From Tulasnella sp. 424 (Eukaryota > Basidiomycota > Agaricomycetes > Cantharellales > Tulasnellaceae): a DNA stretch of 64,000 nucleotides. The position numbers were made by a program, and so were the translations under genes. The notes below the pieces were generated by a model. It searched no databases. It saw nothing but the letters and a program-made list of their open reading frames with translations, and was not told the DNA's origin. The stretch spans positions 1-64,000 of the forward strand of contig WSUB01000138.1 of NCBI GenBank assembly GCA_019633425.1. The letters are read 5' to 3'. Positions 34,240-46,053 of the stretch are shown piece after piece. Each line of letters begins with the position of its first letter. The stretch's first letter is position 1.

Positions 34240-34608
34240 CGCTAGCTGTTTGAAGCAGGACCAGAGCGAGCTATCCCCCACCCCACGTCAGTATGAACTA
34301 CAGAGGCAAGGTCGATGTGCTCACTGACAGACCATCTCTGAGCGTCACCGAGTTCGTGCAGTGACAGCGGGGCCTTTCGAGGCGCGTCATTTGGCAGTCG
34401 AACTTGCAACGACGAATGCAGCGCTCTCCGCAGGAGTGAAGCCATTGAGAACTTCCAGAAATTGAGTGGATGTGGTCGTCGCCACTGCTGGGGCGTGGTG
34501 CAATGAACTTGGGCGGGGTTGGTGGTCGTTCGGGTGAGGTGGAAAAGATCGAAAGCTGCTTGCCAGGGACTTCATCGAAAAACCCTGAGCTCGCAATCTC
34601 CCAATCCC
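34240..34608 (-). pseudogene. Truncated 3' remnant of the unrecognised gene (copy B)
   Basis: This matches the end of the gene at 18678-19705 (SSGFFDEVPGKQLSIF, FTPAESAAFVVASSTAK), but it lacks all upstream exons because the duplication stops near 34608. A one-base difference from copy A near 34545 also puts the two conserved blocks in different frames. It retains CAG where copy A has a TAG stop. It should not encode a functional protein. Confidence 0.65.
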
Positions 34609-34625
34609 CCAACGACCTGGTACGA

Positions 34626-37600
34626 ATGGGCGAGTATGGAGTCAAGGTCACTTACAGCGGGCCAATACTCTTTCTTTCATCCGGACAATGGGCACATACG
34701 TTCACATCGTTGAAGGAACGGCTTCCGCTACGCAACCTGCACTGGAGATCTGTTTCCAGACCGTCCGTTAGGAGCGTCCAAGAGCTCGACGTCGAACTGG
34801 TGTCTCTGGAATCCGTACGCGACGAGCCATCCTCCCAGATACCAGCTACTCTTCTAGAACGTCCTCTCTTGAATATCTACTTTGTTACATGTGAGGTAAG
34901 TGGGCTACCAATCCAAGGTCCTCTGCGTCTAGCGGGGATCACACCCTGACCTCTGTACCCAGGACGCGGACACCTACAAGAACAGCGTCAGGAAGCAAAT
35001 ACGGGACTGGCACACTTCAGTCACGCAACGAAAGCACCAAGAATGGCTTATTTGTCTCGTCATTCGTCCTGACGCTGAAGGTACTACCAAGAGGTTATTC
35101 CAGCGGGGAACCCTGCTTGACAAGATCAGGGCGGATTTCAACGTGCCGAAGAGAGAAAGGTGCGTGCAGAACTGAGCGCCCATTCCTTGACTCTGACATC
35201 CTTGCACAACCCCGGTCCTCTGGTAGATGTGTCCAACTAGCCTGGAGCATTGGCTCAGAGGACCCAGCTGCATGGACAGACTTGATATCCAAGATGAAAG
35301 AGGGCATCATATCGAGCTTCGACGCAAACATCATTCAGCGAGAGGAAGAAGTCAAACGGTCCGAGGTTCAACGCCAAATGCCTGGCTGGAATTTTTGTAC
35401 CTTCTTCATACTCAAAGTGAGTACCGTGTCGAGGTGATCAAGGCTATTTAACCAATTTGTGGTTCTAGGAAAGTCTGGCAACCTCCTTTGATGGCATGAA
35501 CCTAACAGAAGACGCGCTCATCCAATACGACGAGCTTGAAGCCTCGTTTTTTCAAGTCTTGAAAGGTTGGATGACATCACGCCGCAGTCCCCGTATCGCA
35601 ATCTTACCTTACCTTTCGGTCAGAAAAAAATCTTTCATGGTTTGGGCAGCTAGGAGGAACAGCTCCAAACGACGACTCCGCTCCCCTCCTCTCGGTCACC
35701 AAGAAACCATACCGAGAACTTATCCTCTCAAACACGATCACCGTTTTCGACTTTAGAAGCTATCTCCTTGCTCGTCAATGCTTTCTTCTTGCTCGCTTGG
35801 GTCAACTTGCCGAAGCGGCGATCAAGGCCGAGAGGTTCATCACGTCTTTTGCTCGAACGTTGCAGGAGAATAAAGTGGGTCTGGGAGCATTTTTTGACAT
35901 TGGTCTTGCCTATTACTGACGCAATTAGTCAACAGAAGGACCTTAGTGACTTCTTCCTCGAGTCGTGGATATACTCGGCTTCAATAGGTGTTGTAAATCA
36001 GTGCGATGCATGGGCAGACGCGGCGTCCCTCGAACCCCCAGCAATGATTTCTTTAAACGCAGCCAAAGCGGAGCTTCTTGATCTTGCCAGGGCTCAGGTA
36101 AGTCACTCGTGCGGCAGTCCTATTCATACATTCTCGCCTGAATAGCAATTTTGCCTTCCGCTCAGTTGGACAAAGTCGGCATCCGGAGAGGGTACTTGCC
36201 CCCCGTACACCCCTTTTCTATGTCATTGCCGTCTTCCTCGGACCTTAATCCCCCGCAATATCCTCCTTCTGAACCTGTTGAAGCTCGAATCTCGTCGCAG
36301 GATCTAATTGAAGCTCTGCGAGGCCGCGATGAGTTTGACAGACTCTACATCACAACCACGAACAGGACAATTCAGACGTACAATTCATGCAACAGGCGTC
36401 GCTTCGCTCTAAAATTACACGCAAGTCTCGCCGCTCTTGACAAGTGAGTTTTTGTGGGATTGCTTTGTAGCCGGAGGTCAACTAAACTTGTGTACCGTCA
36501 TAGTGCTCGGCAACGATACCCTTCGGGACACGCGGTCTTCGCGTCGCTTCCTGGTCACTACGTCGCTCAAAGGTGGTCTTCCCTAGAAGGCTTTGTTCTG
36601 CTTAAGAGCATGGAATCCTACCCGCAACAAGACCGGCCGAAGGAGAAGGAATGGGCCTCTCAAGCGGCTGCGTTCCTACGCGCGTTCGTCGTGCATGGGG
36701 GCCACCAGAATGTTCAAGCTGAGGAACCAAATGAGGCTGCTTTTGCCTCAATGCTCGGTCAGCAGAAGGTAGACTTTGTTAGGGAGCTCGTCGAAGGCTT
36801 GCGAGATGTTTCGTTGGAGGAAGGTCAGTGATAGCCAAAGGGGGCTGAACTTGTGTAAGACTAATTCGAAGTGCACTTCAGACTATATTGTCCAAAATCA
36901 CCCCTCCTTTTCGGTGAGACTGGAAGGCGAGAATGCCCGAATCGCCGAGACGGAGGATGGCGCCACGGTCGATGTGACGGTCATGAACTCGATGCCGGTC
37001 GTGCGTACTCGTCCGCTGTTGAGCTGGCTCAAGCTCTGACGACGATGGTTCACCCTAGGATGTTCTAGCAAACGGTGTAAGCGTCAAAGTCATCAGCGGT
37101 GACGAGGAAATGCTATTCTCGTCTTCAGGGACGGAAATATCGCTTCCTCCAGGTCAAACGCGTCTGAGCTTATCATGTCCGGTACGGCTTTCCCCTAAAA
37201 CTCTCGGGGATTTTTTTTTACTAAAACTAGAAACTCAGATTCCATCCAGCGGCCTTTTCAAAATCGACTGCAGTTCCGTTCGGGTAGGCAAGGTCGCGTT
37301 TCAATACCCTGCCAATCCAGCGACAAATCGACCACAGAAGCCGGAGAAGGAGACCAAAAAGATTATACAAAAATCACAGCTGCTACGGCTGCCCTATGAC
37401 GCTGACGCTTTCAACGTCCAGCTAACTTTCCCGGACGACGGTACGTCCAGCTCAAGGGTCTAAAGGATTTCAAGTAACATGTTCTCCGTATGAAGTCGTC
37501 CTGGATGCGACTCCTCACCTCATGCTGGCTGTTCACACTGGCCGAAACCATGTCACGACAGCAACTCTTCGACTTCGCAATCCTGACGACGAGGTCATGT

Positions 37601-39384
37601 TCGACACCGAGAACGCTGATGCTTGTCAAGGCAGTGCGTATTCATCTCCAGAGGCCGAACGACAAGTGCTAATCTACCTACTCAGCTGCAGCCGATGTAA
37701 TCACTTTTTCGAAGGATTGCATCGTAATACAAGATGTTCCCCCAAACACCGCTCTGCGTGTTAACGTGCCTTACTCGGGTGTGCGATTGGACACCATCAA
37801 GGCGAGTCACGGAGTCCCTTCACGATTCAGTGGCACTCATGACAACTTGCTTAGGTTCTTGTGTCGGTTGACTACGAGACCAAAAGCTCCAACGGCGTTC
37901 GACGGCAGTTCACTCGGTCACGCCAAGTTTCAACGGCACTACCGTTAGCTGTCAATGTTCAGGACTACTTTCGTGGTACAAAGTGCGAAACATCCGATTT
38001 TCTTGGTAACTCATACTTTTCGCTGAGACGGATAAAGGCTTTTCTCCCGGTTCTCCATTCGTTGCGCTACTCAGCAGCGATTATATCTGTTGGATGCAAC
38101 CTTGGAAGCTAGGTCACCTACCTCAAAGCTTAAGATTTCTCGTTGTCGACGGTCTGGACAGATAGCTGAGGTCTGTCTGATTCCGAGATCAATCTTTCGA
38201 TCTATGTGGCTTACGTTCTTCGCAGCCGATGATCCCTATGAGACCCATATACCACCTTTTTATGATTGACTCGGCAGGCCGTGGAAATGCGGATGGTTCG
38301 GATCATTCCACCCTTTCAACGTTTCAACTCACCAACGTTCCTTTCAGAGCCCGAAACTCTCGTCCTAAAACTTAAGTATCGCCCACTGAAGGAAGGTGAG
38401 GTTGCTTTCACACGAACTCCTTGCAGTAAAATGGGGATTTATACCATTTCTTGTCCAGAAATTGAATCCCGAGTTACAAATGCTATCAACGCGGTTTCAG
38501 AACATCATCCTGAGCTGATCAACGACAAGGCTTGGATGTGGGGTGCTTTGATGGAGGAGCTAGAGACCGGTGATCGGTGGCAGGAATTATTGACCCGAAG
38601 AGGGTTAAGCGGCCTTCGGGAAGCAGTGAAGGCTCGGCTCTCCGATAAAGCTGAGACGGAGATCGAGCGGATGTCGGCCGGGCTATTGGAGGTCGTGGAG
38701 GTTCGCTGGATGCATCACGTTGCTCCTGTCAGTCGCTAACTCAGATCCTGCAGGTGCTACAGCAACCGGTTGAAACGAAGCCAGATGTGGAGGGGTGCCT
38801 GACTCTATCTATTCCTGTTGACCTACCCGCCGTTAACGTATGTGTCACGAATAGAGCCATAACTTACACTGGGTCGCTAAATCATTGTCTTTTAGATCCT
38901 GAATGCGGCGCACCTCACGATACCGCTTGCATCGACTGACGCAATCTTCTCTGGGCAACCTTTGCAAGCTATCCTCAACATCTCGACGTCTTTTCACTGG
39001 GGAAGCGGTTGGGCTCCAAGGGATGGATACTTATTACGTTTCGATATCGACCCGGAAGGGACTGGGAACTGGCTAATTAGCGGTCAGAGAAGGGGGGAAT
39101 ACTTTGCCAAGGCAAGATCTCTCAGAACAAATAAATGCTTTGAACCTTTCCTGATTTCTAAACGTTTCAAGGATAATTCCACGTATGAAACCAAAATAAC
39201 CTTGGTCCCCTTACGGGACGGAGCACTCCTCCTACCCAAAATCGCCGTTACTCCTATCACCGACGACCTCGAAGGGCACGACGAGGCTGGACCTTCATGT
39301 GAAACGCACCAAATCCACGCAGCAGAGAGAGTCAACGTTCTCCCTCGCAGTGCCCGCTCGACTTATGTTGTTAATCAATCGTGA
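34626..39384 (+). CDS. TRS130: TRAPP II complex subunit TRS130/TRAPPC10
   Basis: The start MGEYGVKVTYSGP leads into the family's N-terminal block (LPLRNLHWRSVSRPS, VQELDVELVSLESVRDE, LLERPLLNIYFVTCE). Then come WLICLVIRPD, MPGWNFCTFFILK, LSWFGQLGGTAPND, FDFRSYLLARQCFLLARLGQ, the C-terminal TRAPPC10 region and the final block CETHQIHAAERVNVLPRSAR (stop at 39382-39384). At least 15 short introns keep the frame; one at 37802-37854 appears to use a GC donor. The protein acts as a core subunit of TRAPP II, the tethering complex and Ypt31/32 (Rab11) GEF at the late Golgi. The reading frame begins only about 18 bp from the duplication junction, so its promoter or 5' leader may have been replaced by duplicated DNA. 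It is convergent with the RecQ gene. Confidence 0.88.
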
Positions 39385-39525
39385 CTGGGCCATGTTCTAG
39401 ACAACGTCGTCGCACTGCAAGGTGCTTGAGATGACCGGATGGGTACGTGAAAACCAAGGCAATAATCCTCCAGAGGCTACAGATAACCGATTAACCGATA
39501 CTAGATGCATAACAAATCTGAAAAC

Positions 39526-42500
39526 TCATTGGAGGGGGGGAGTGCTGATTGAGGGGGTAGAGCCCGGGTTTCGGAGGCGCTCGTTTCCCTCGTCGAAGTT
39601 CGACTGGCTGACAGCTTGGCTACCCTTGGGTCTTCCATCCTTCTTAAACGCTGCTTGAACCTGTTTTTGTAAAATCCTAGCTACTTCGTCAATATCCTCT
39701 TTCTCGACTTCTGGTCCAACGTTAGGTTCAGCGATCATTCTGCCGCTGTCGTTCGTGCGAGAGGACCGGCCCGAGGATAAGAGACTCCCGAGGTCTGATG
39801 TTGCGAGCAATCTGATGGCAGCCAATCTCTTCGATGCGCCGAGTTTATACCCTCGCTCGCTGACTGAGTAAGACCAAATAAAGAATTCGAGTTGACGGGC
39901 GGCCTCGAGAAGCACGTCCGATCTGGGAATGAATGCGACCTGAGATCAAGCTCCAGACACGAGTGTAAAGGTACATGCCTTTCATTCTGATTTAGATTGT
40001 CTGCTTCGAGTTTAACCCAATAATCCTCTCCTCGAAGACCGACCATTAATCCTTTGTGGAGACCGGTCCTCAGCTTCTGCGCTGTTTCTTGCCGAATTTG
40101 GAGCTACAGTGAAGGTAAATGAGAGTCCAGGGCTCTAGATAGCAGGGGTGTACAGACTCACCGGAATCTTCCGGGAAGATGCTGCCTCTACATCACCGGT
40201 CTCGGTGTCGAATTTGACGGGTGACGCTGGTAGCAGTTGTGATTGACAAGTGGCTTGATATCAGTAACAATAAACCCACTTACATCCTACATAGTCGTGC
40301 TCTAGAACCGGCTCTGGTGTAAGACGATCCATTGAAGTCGGAGAACCGAGGGAATAGAGGCTGTGAGAGGAAGTGGTGCGCACAATAGGCGAAGGTTCCA
40401 TAGAATCTGGAATGGTATCGGCTTCGCCGTCACTTATTACTATGATTTCCTGCGGAACCTTGGATGCTGACGCGCTGGAAGAGTTTGTCTTGAAGGGTAC
40501 CTTGAAACCTCCTGGACCGGCGCCACGTCGCTGTGGCATGGTATCTGAGCCGGATTTAGTAGATGAGGAAGAATGAGAGAACATAAACTCACGAGAAGAG
40601 AGAACTGTCTGCCGCAGCTTCTTAGCCTTTGGGCCATCGGCCTGGTCTATCTCCATTTCGGACCCTTTACGTACAGGCTTCAGCCGAGAGATCACTCCTT
40701 CCTCGGAGCCTGTTTCATTTGGGCCACTTGCTAACCGTCGCATCGTAACTCCACCAGCTCCTCCAGGAGCATCAGTATGCCAGAACCCGTCCTTCGCAGG
40801 CACGAAAGATCCGTTCCGAGGCTTCGCCTTCGATCCCACTGTGGCCGGCATGAATCTCGTTGGGTTTGGTACGTTATGCGATTTGGAAGGATGGAAATTA
40901 TTGACAGCTCCTGAGGGTTGCTTCCAGCTTGGACCAGCGGGGTCGATTCCATTGGATTGTACGCGCGGGGCTGGGTATCCGTCAACATCTTCCTCGTCAA
41001 GGTCGTTGGGGTTGACTATCGCTTCATGTTCGAGCATAGGCCGTTGGGTGGAGATAAACTCATCAGATGAAAGGGCGGCTTTATTCTTCTTTGTCTTATC
41101 CGGGTATTTGCAGACCTGTTAGGGGACAATCGTTTGTGAAAATTCAAAAACCTTTACGTCCAAAGCACTCACGTCACACATTCTGTTGCAATAGCGGTTA
41201 ATAACCTCGGGATCAGAAGAATCGATATCTTCTCCGAAGTATCTGCAAATGCTCTGGCCGCATCGGCCTTAGACGCTGAGATGTAAGGGTGGCATGAAAA
41301 CGTACGATGTGTCGGCACAGGTTTGCTGATTCACAGAACCTAATCAACTTCGAGTGGAGATGAGTGAACAGTAAAGAAGCGATGTAATAGATCTCATACT
41401 TGGTCAAGACTGTCTGGCGCTCGTTGAGAAGGGGGCATCCCGCCAATCTGGATATTCCGGCGCTCACGGGCAGCATGCCCATTGCGCACGAGCTTCTTGA
41501 TTTTGACTACATCTTCGCGGGCTAAAACCAATGTCTTAGTCCGGATCAACTCCAATGTCACTCTAGTATACTCACAATAATACAAGATACATTTAGAGGG
41601 CTAAACCCCTGGTGTTCAGACTGTCTGCTCAAGAGAGATCTGAAAATCCCGCTTACCAGGCCATCTCTTCCGGCACGACCTATTTATCCAAGTGTGGCTT
41701 AGTAGCTGAAACTATGCCACGCACCATTTTTTCTTACCAGTTTCCTGATAGTACCCCCTATGAAAAATGTATGATCAGACGTTGTCGGGATGTCACTAAC
41801 TCGTCGAGTCACCCACTCAAAAGATTGAGGCAGGTCGAGATGAATAATATACCTGCCGAATCTGGTCAGTCGTGCTACGGCTGGTGATACTTGATGCACC
41901 AACCGAACATCCGCTTTGTCGATTCCCATTCCAAAACAAACCGTCGCAACCACCACATCGCAGCGATTCCCCTCTGACCAATCCCTTAGCGTCGCGTCTA
42001 GCCGAGCGCGCGGAACTCCCCGATGATACGGACGGGCATGAGTTCCCTTCCCCTTTAGAAATTCGGCTAACTCGTCACACGATTGCCTTGTTCGAGCGTA
42101 AATGATTCCACAGGAGGGAAATCCCCGTTTCCGTGTTAGGTCGGATATGTAGTCGTAGATTGCCGCATATTGGGAGTCTGGTGCAGGGAGAAATGGAAGG
42201 TAACGGACCTAGAAGGGGGATGATGAGACAATCAATTTATAGAAGGGTTGAGATCCGACTTAGCGCCATGCCTCGTAAAACAAGTTCGCCCGGTTAAATG
42301 GATGTACCACTTTAAACAAGTGTTCCGTCGACATGTTGAGGTTCGTGATGATATCCTCCTGAACCCTGCGATCCATCAGAATGTTAGAGTTTGTGCATAG
42401 TGACGAGCATCGTTCCGCACATTGGAGTGGCACTGGCTGTCAGCGCCATGATGGGAACATCAGGAAAGCGGTCACGAAAAGTTCCTAGTTTTCGGTACTC

Positions 42501-43790
42501 TGCGCGGAAGTCATGCCCCCACTCCTATCCGAGCTATTGTGAGCACTTAGCAAGCGCCCGAAAATAGTGGAATGAGCTGACAGAAATGCAATGGGCCTTC
42601 AAAAGCATCAGCGCTCCATGCGATGCAAGCACCTGAAGAGTAGCTGTAACTCACTTCATCGATCACTAAGCGAGACAACTCTCGTTGCTCGTAAACCTTG
42701 GCCAATAGCGTGCAAAAGTCGGAGGACATGAGCTTCTCCGGTGTGACTAAGAGGTAATCCTATGTCGGGAGATGCCATTTTACGGAAAAGATGGCCGAGG
42801 TACCCACTGTACAGCAGCCGGCTAGTTGGGTGACCTGATTCGAGGTCTTTCACAATCTAACAGCCGACGGGTTTGTTCTTTTCGGAGACAATCGGAAAGC
42901 AGGTCAGGTGAAACTTACAGCGGCCTTCTCATTGGATTGGGTTTCAGAGGTGAACGATATTGCTGGGACCCCAAGTTCTTGAAGCTTTGTAACCTCTGAA
43001 ATTCAGTACTCAGTGATATTTCAGCAATTGGTTCTGGTAAGGGAAGAACGCACGGTTCTTCATGAGAGCCAACAGCGGTGAGATCACAATTGTTATACCG
43101 TGCTGACAATGAATCCCAAAAACTTGAGAATGAGTAGGTTTCCAGTCGCTTCGTAAGACTCACTGTATCGGCTACTGCAGGAATTTGGAAGCAGAGACTC
43201 TACGAGAGGTCCCACACGTAAGTGAGATGGCCGTCTCTTGCTTAGAAAATGCCCCTGTACCTTTCCCATACCCGTAGGCGCCACCACAAAAACGTCTGCG
43301 CCTATGTGAAACGCGCGTCAGACGTGGGAGAGGCGCGTGTTAAACCAGAGTAGCTCACCCAACACCGCAGCCTCCACAATTTTCTGCTGTTCGCCTTTAA
43401 AATCTGATTTTCCGAATGCTGTAAACGGTCGAACGTGTTAAGAAGGAAGTTAAAAAGACCTTCGAAAAACAACATACTCTTTCGGAGCACACTTTCAGGT
43501 GACAAAACGCGGAGCTTAGCGCGAGCGGAACCTCAGACAAGCGACTGCAGGAGAATGACGTACTGCTGACAGTCCACCATCCCACTTGGGGTTCTCCTGA
43601 ATTTTCTTGGCTTGCGTAGATGAACGCCCGCCTCGGGTATGTGCTGCGTTATGCCAAAAAGGGAGGCATCTTCGTCTTTATACACCGCTTCAGCTCTTAT
43701 GCCGGGACCCAAAGGGGAAGAAGGGGGTTGAGCAACAATGATTGGTCCACAGTCAATTTGGAACTCGTCGGAAAAGTCAAGGTCGGACAT
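39526..43790 (-). CDS. RecQ-family ATP-dependent DNA helicase
   Basis: The start is [10 protein letters not shown] (43790). Helicase motifs follow across introns: [12 protein letters not shown], motif [16 protein letters not shown] (the intron splits GK|S), [33 protein letters not shown] (intron after IDE), [46 protein letters not shown], and FE|GYYQETGRAGRDG. A zinc-binding region with a CRH...YC-RMCDVCK type arrangement comes next (about 41130-41330). A long low-complexity tail follows, including an [11 protein letters not shown] stretch (a SUMO-interaction-like motif), and a terminal helical block starting [13 protein letters not shown]. No HRDC domain was recognised. RecQ helicases unwind 3'-5' at forks and recombination intermediates. 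Whether this is the Sgs1/BLM or RECQ5 type is unresolved. Confidence 0.85.
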
Positions 43791-44072
43791 TCATCCAGTG
43801 ATGGAAAGGTTCTTCGACAGGAATCGCTTGTTGTAGCACTTCACAGACTTGTAAGTCTATGGAAAGAAGTTGGTCGATTTATTAGTAGTTGAAGAGCGAC
43901 CTGTACTTTGCAAGATAGAAGCTGGACGTTGAAGACGAGGTCGAAACTAATTCTGGTGGATACCGCGATGTTGGTGTTGGCACTGAGTAGATCCAGAAAA
44001 GACGGAACAAACAGCCACGTGCTTTCCCGCGGTTAGTCGTCACAGGCTGACAAAACAAAAAAGGAGTTTATT

Positions 44073-45811
44073 CTATCTACGATCTCCGTCATAGAACAAT
44101 CCTGAAAGCCCATATCGTATGGTAAACGCCAAACAGCTTCCAGCGACTTGGATGATAGCTACAGCCACTGTAATATGCGGCTCTTTCATTGGACCCGCCA
44201 TCACCAGGATAACGTTGGGAAGAGTGAAGTTGGTGGCGGATTTAATTCTGCCAGTCTTATCGTCATAACTCAGGTTTGTCAGACGGAGGGCAGAAAATAC
44301 TTTGAGAGTGGCGGTAGCGAGGGTAGACGGTGGTTCGGGAAATTGGACACGCGATGGATAAAGGAGAGCAGAAGACGGCTTCTCGTCGAGTCTGAACGTG
44401 AAGACGACGTCAGTCCATTTGAATAGGAATAGCCTGGAAAGATTTGCGGCTTACCTGGGAACGCGATGGCGGGGGCAGGGAATAATGCCGAAGAGTTGAG
44501 GGCAGCTGAGTAGGAAGTTGAAGATTTGGGGAATGAAAAATAGAAGAAGAGTCTTGCTGAAATGTCCCAGGATGCCTACAACGGCAAACGCCATTCCAGT
44601 AAAGTAGCAGAGTGTATCGCCGGGGAATACTCGAGCAGGATACCTGAGTTCATGGTCAGCGTCAAACAATTCCAGAAGGGATGCACTCGGGCCTCACCAA
44701 TTATGGTATAGGAATCCCGAGCAAACTCCAATGAGCGGGAGCATAAAGTACAAGCTCAACAAATGGCGCTCCATCAACTCCCGACTGCCGTATGACATGC
44801 CCGCGTCGTATACGCCACCAACATGGGTGCTTTCACCTATCGTCAAGTTAAATCGCCAAGGGAGATATAATAAATCGTTGAGGGCTACCGAAATGGCGAT
44901 GATGAGGGCCTGGGTCGCTTCGAGCCCATTGATTCCAGCCAGGATGTTGATGCTGTTCGTGCAGAAGGTTGACAAAAGGGACATGTATACGTAGTATAGA
45001 AGTCCTGAGTGCAAATGCCGTCATCAGCCGAAGAACTGGCGGTTATCAGGTGGAAGAACATACCCAAGTCGATGGCATTTCCGAGGATGAACCTGAAAGG
45101 CTTCGGGACAATGACGTGGGTGTTCCCGCCTTCAGCAAAGTAGACCATGAGAAGCGGGACCGAGGCAATGATGGGAATTGGAAGCTTGTGTCGCCATCTG
45201 ATGTCAAAAACATCGTCCAAGAAGCCGAGGAGGGTTGCAATAAGTAGGCTGAGAATAGCGGAGAGATACACGGATAACTGAGGGTGGTCATGGATTGGTC
45301 AGCCATGTCGATAGTTGGTGAGAATGGGAACAGACCTGTTGGTGAGGGAAATCCGACCGCGCTAGACCCTCAACAAGCTTCTTTTTCTCGTCATTCTGAA
45401 GGAAATTGGAAAATGGGAACGGGATGAAAAGGATTAGGAGCGCAATGTACACTGATGCGGCTATGAGGCCAATGCTCTCTGGTCTGGAAAAGGTCAGTCA
45501 TCTCAATGGCCGTTGCATACCGATGTGGCAAATAGCACTCACATATAGTGTGTAGCACGTTTAAGCAGATCTCGTCCTTTAAGATCCGCAAGGAGAAAGG
45601 CCCCTCCGAGAGCTGGTACAAGTGTTAACGTCAAGAGAAACGCAAGAAGCGCGAAACCCAGAGAGGCGGAGAGGAACGGAAGAGTTGAGGACGGATACAG
45701 AAATGGAGCAGCTATTAATGCTGCTGAGCATGATAGAATGGATGAAACGACAGCGAATGGCACCTTGCGTTGCGGAGGTGGCGGTCGGGGTTTCTGAATG
45801 ATCTGAGCCAT
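44073..45811 (-). CDS. ALG7: UDP-GlcNAc:dolichyl-phosphate GlcNAc-1-phosphotransferase
   Basis: The gene starts [16 protein letters not shown] and ends at a TAG at 44073-44075 after [14 protein letters not shown]. About ten hydrophobic segments are spread over the exons. Diagnostic motifs are LADLKGRD near the first loop, [19 protein letters not shown] (catalytic Asp-rich motif), [16 protein letters not shown], the lumenal/cytosolic [14 protein letters not shown] region, [11 protein letters not shown] and CPRHRVPR followed by an intron and LLYPSRV. The enzyme transfers GlcNAc-1-phosphate from UDP-GlcNAc to dolichyl phosphate at the ER, the first step of N-glycan precursor synthesis and the target of tunicamycin. 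It is about 280 bp downstream of the RecQ gene on the same strand and divergent from POP1. Confidence 0.92.
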
Positions 45812-46053
45812 GGGAGAAAGATAGTACTACCAGGAGATAAAAGAAAGAAAATAAGTTATTTCAAACTACAGTTGGGATGTCTTGGTCGAATCTGAACTCG
45901 AATTTGCGTGTGGGTATTGGTGGGTGGGTGGTGGAGATTTGTATGCCGACGTGGACTTTCCCATGGCTTCCCAAATGGTATGGCCGGTGTTCAACTCGAC
46001 CAACAACCGCTTCCCGGCAGCTCCCTCGCGTCCGCTCTACGACCACCGCAGCC
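45812..46053. promoter_or_regulatory. Short bidirectional intergenic region ALG7/POP1
   Basis: Only 242 bp separate the two start codons, so the promoters must overlap. No TATA box in a convincing position was seen. An in-frame open stretch precedes the POP1 ATG, so an upstream start near 45964 (ATGGCTTCC) is a minor alternative in another frame. Confidence 0.45.

Larger units (their letters stand above)
24530..34608 (+). repeat. Segmental duplication, copy B (about 10.1 kb, direct)
   Basis: Copy B is colinear with 8795-18966. Exons 2-8 of the NLR gene have exactly the same lengths in both copies (143, 178, 28, 350, 342, 43 and 1589 nt). On the right, similarity stops near 34608, only about 18 bp before the start codon of TRS130, so the junction falls in the promoter or start region of that gene. 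Confidence 0.85.
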
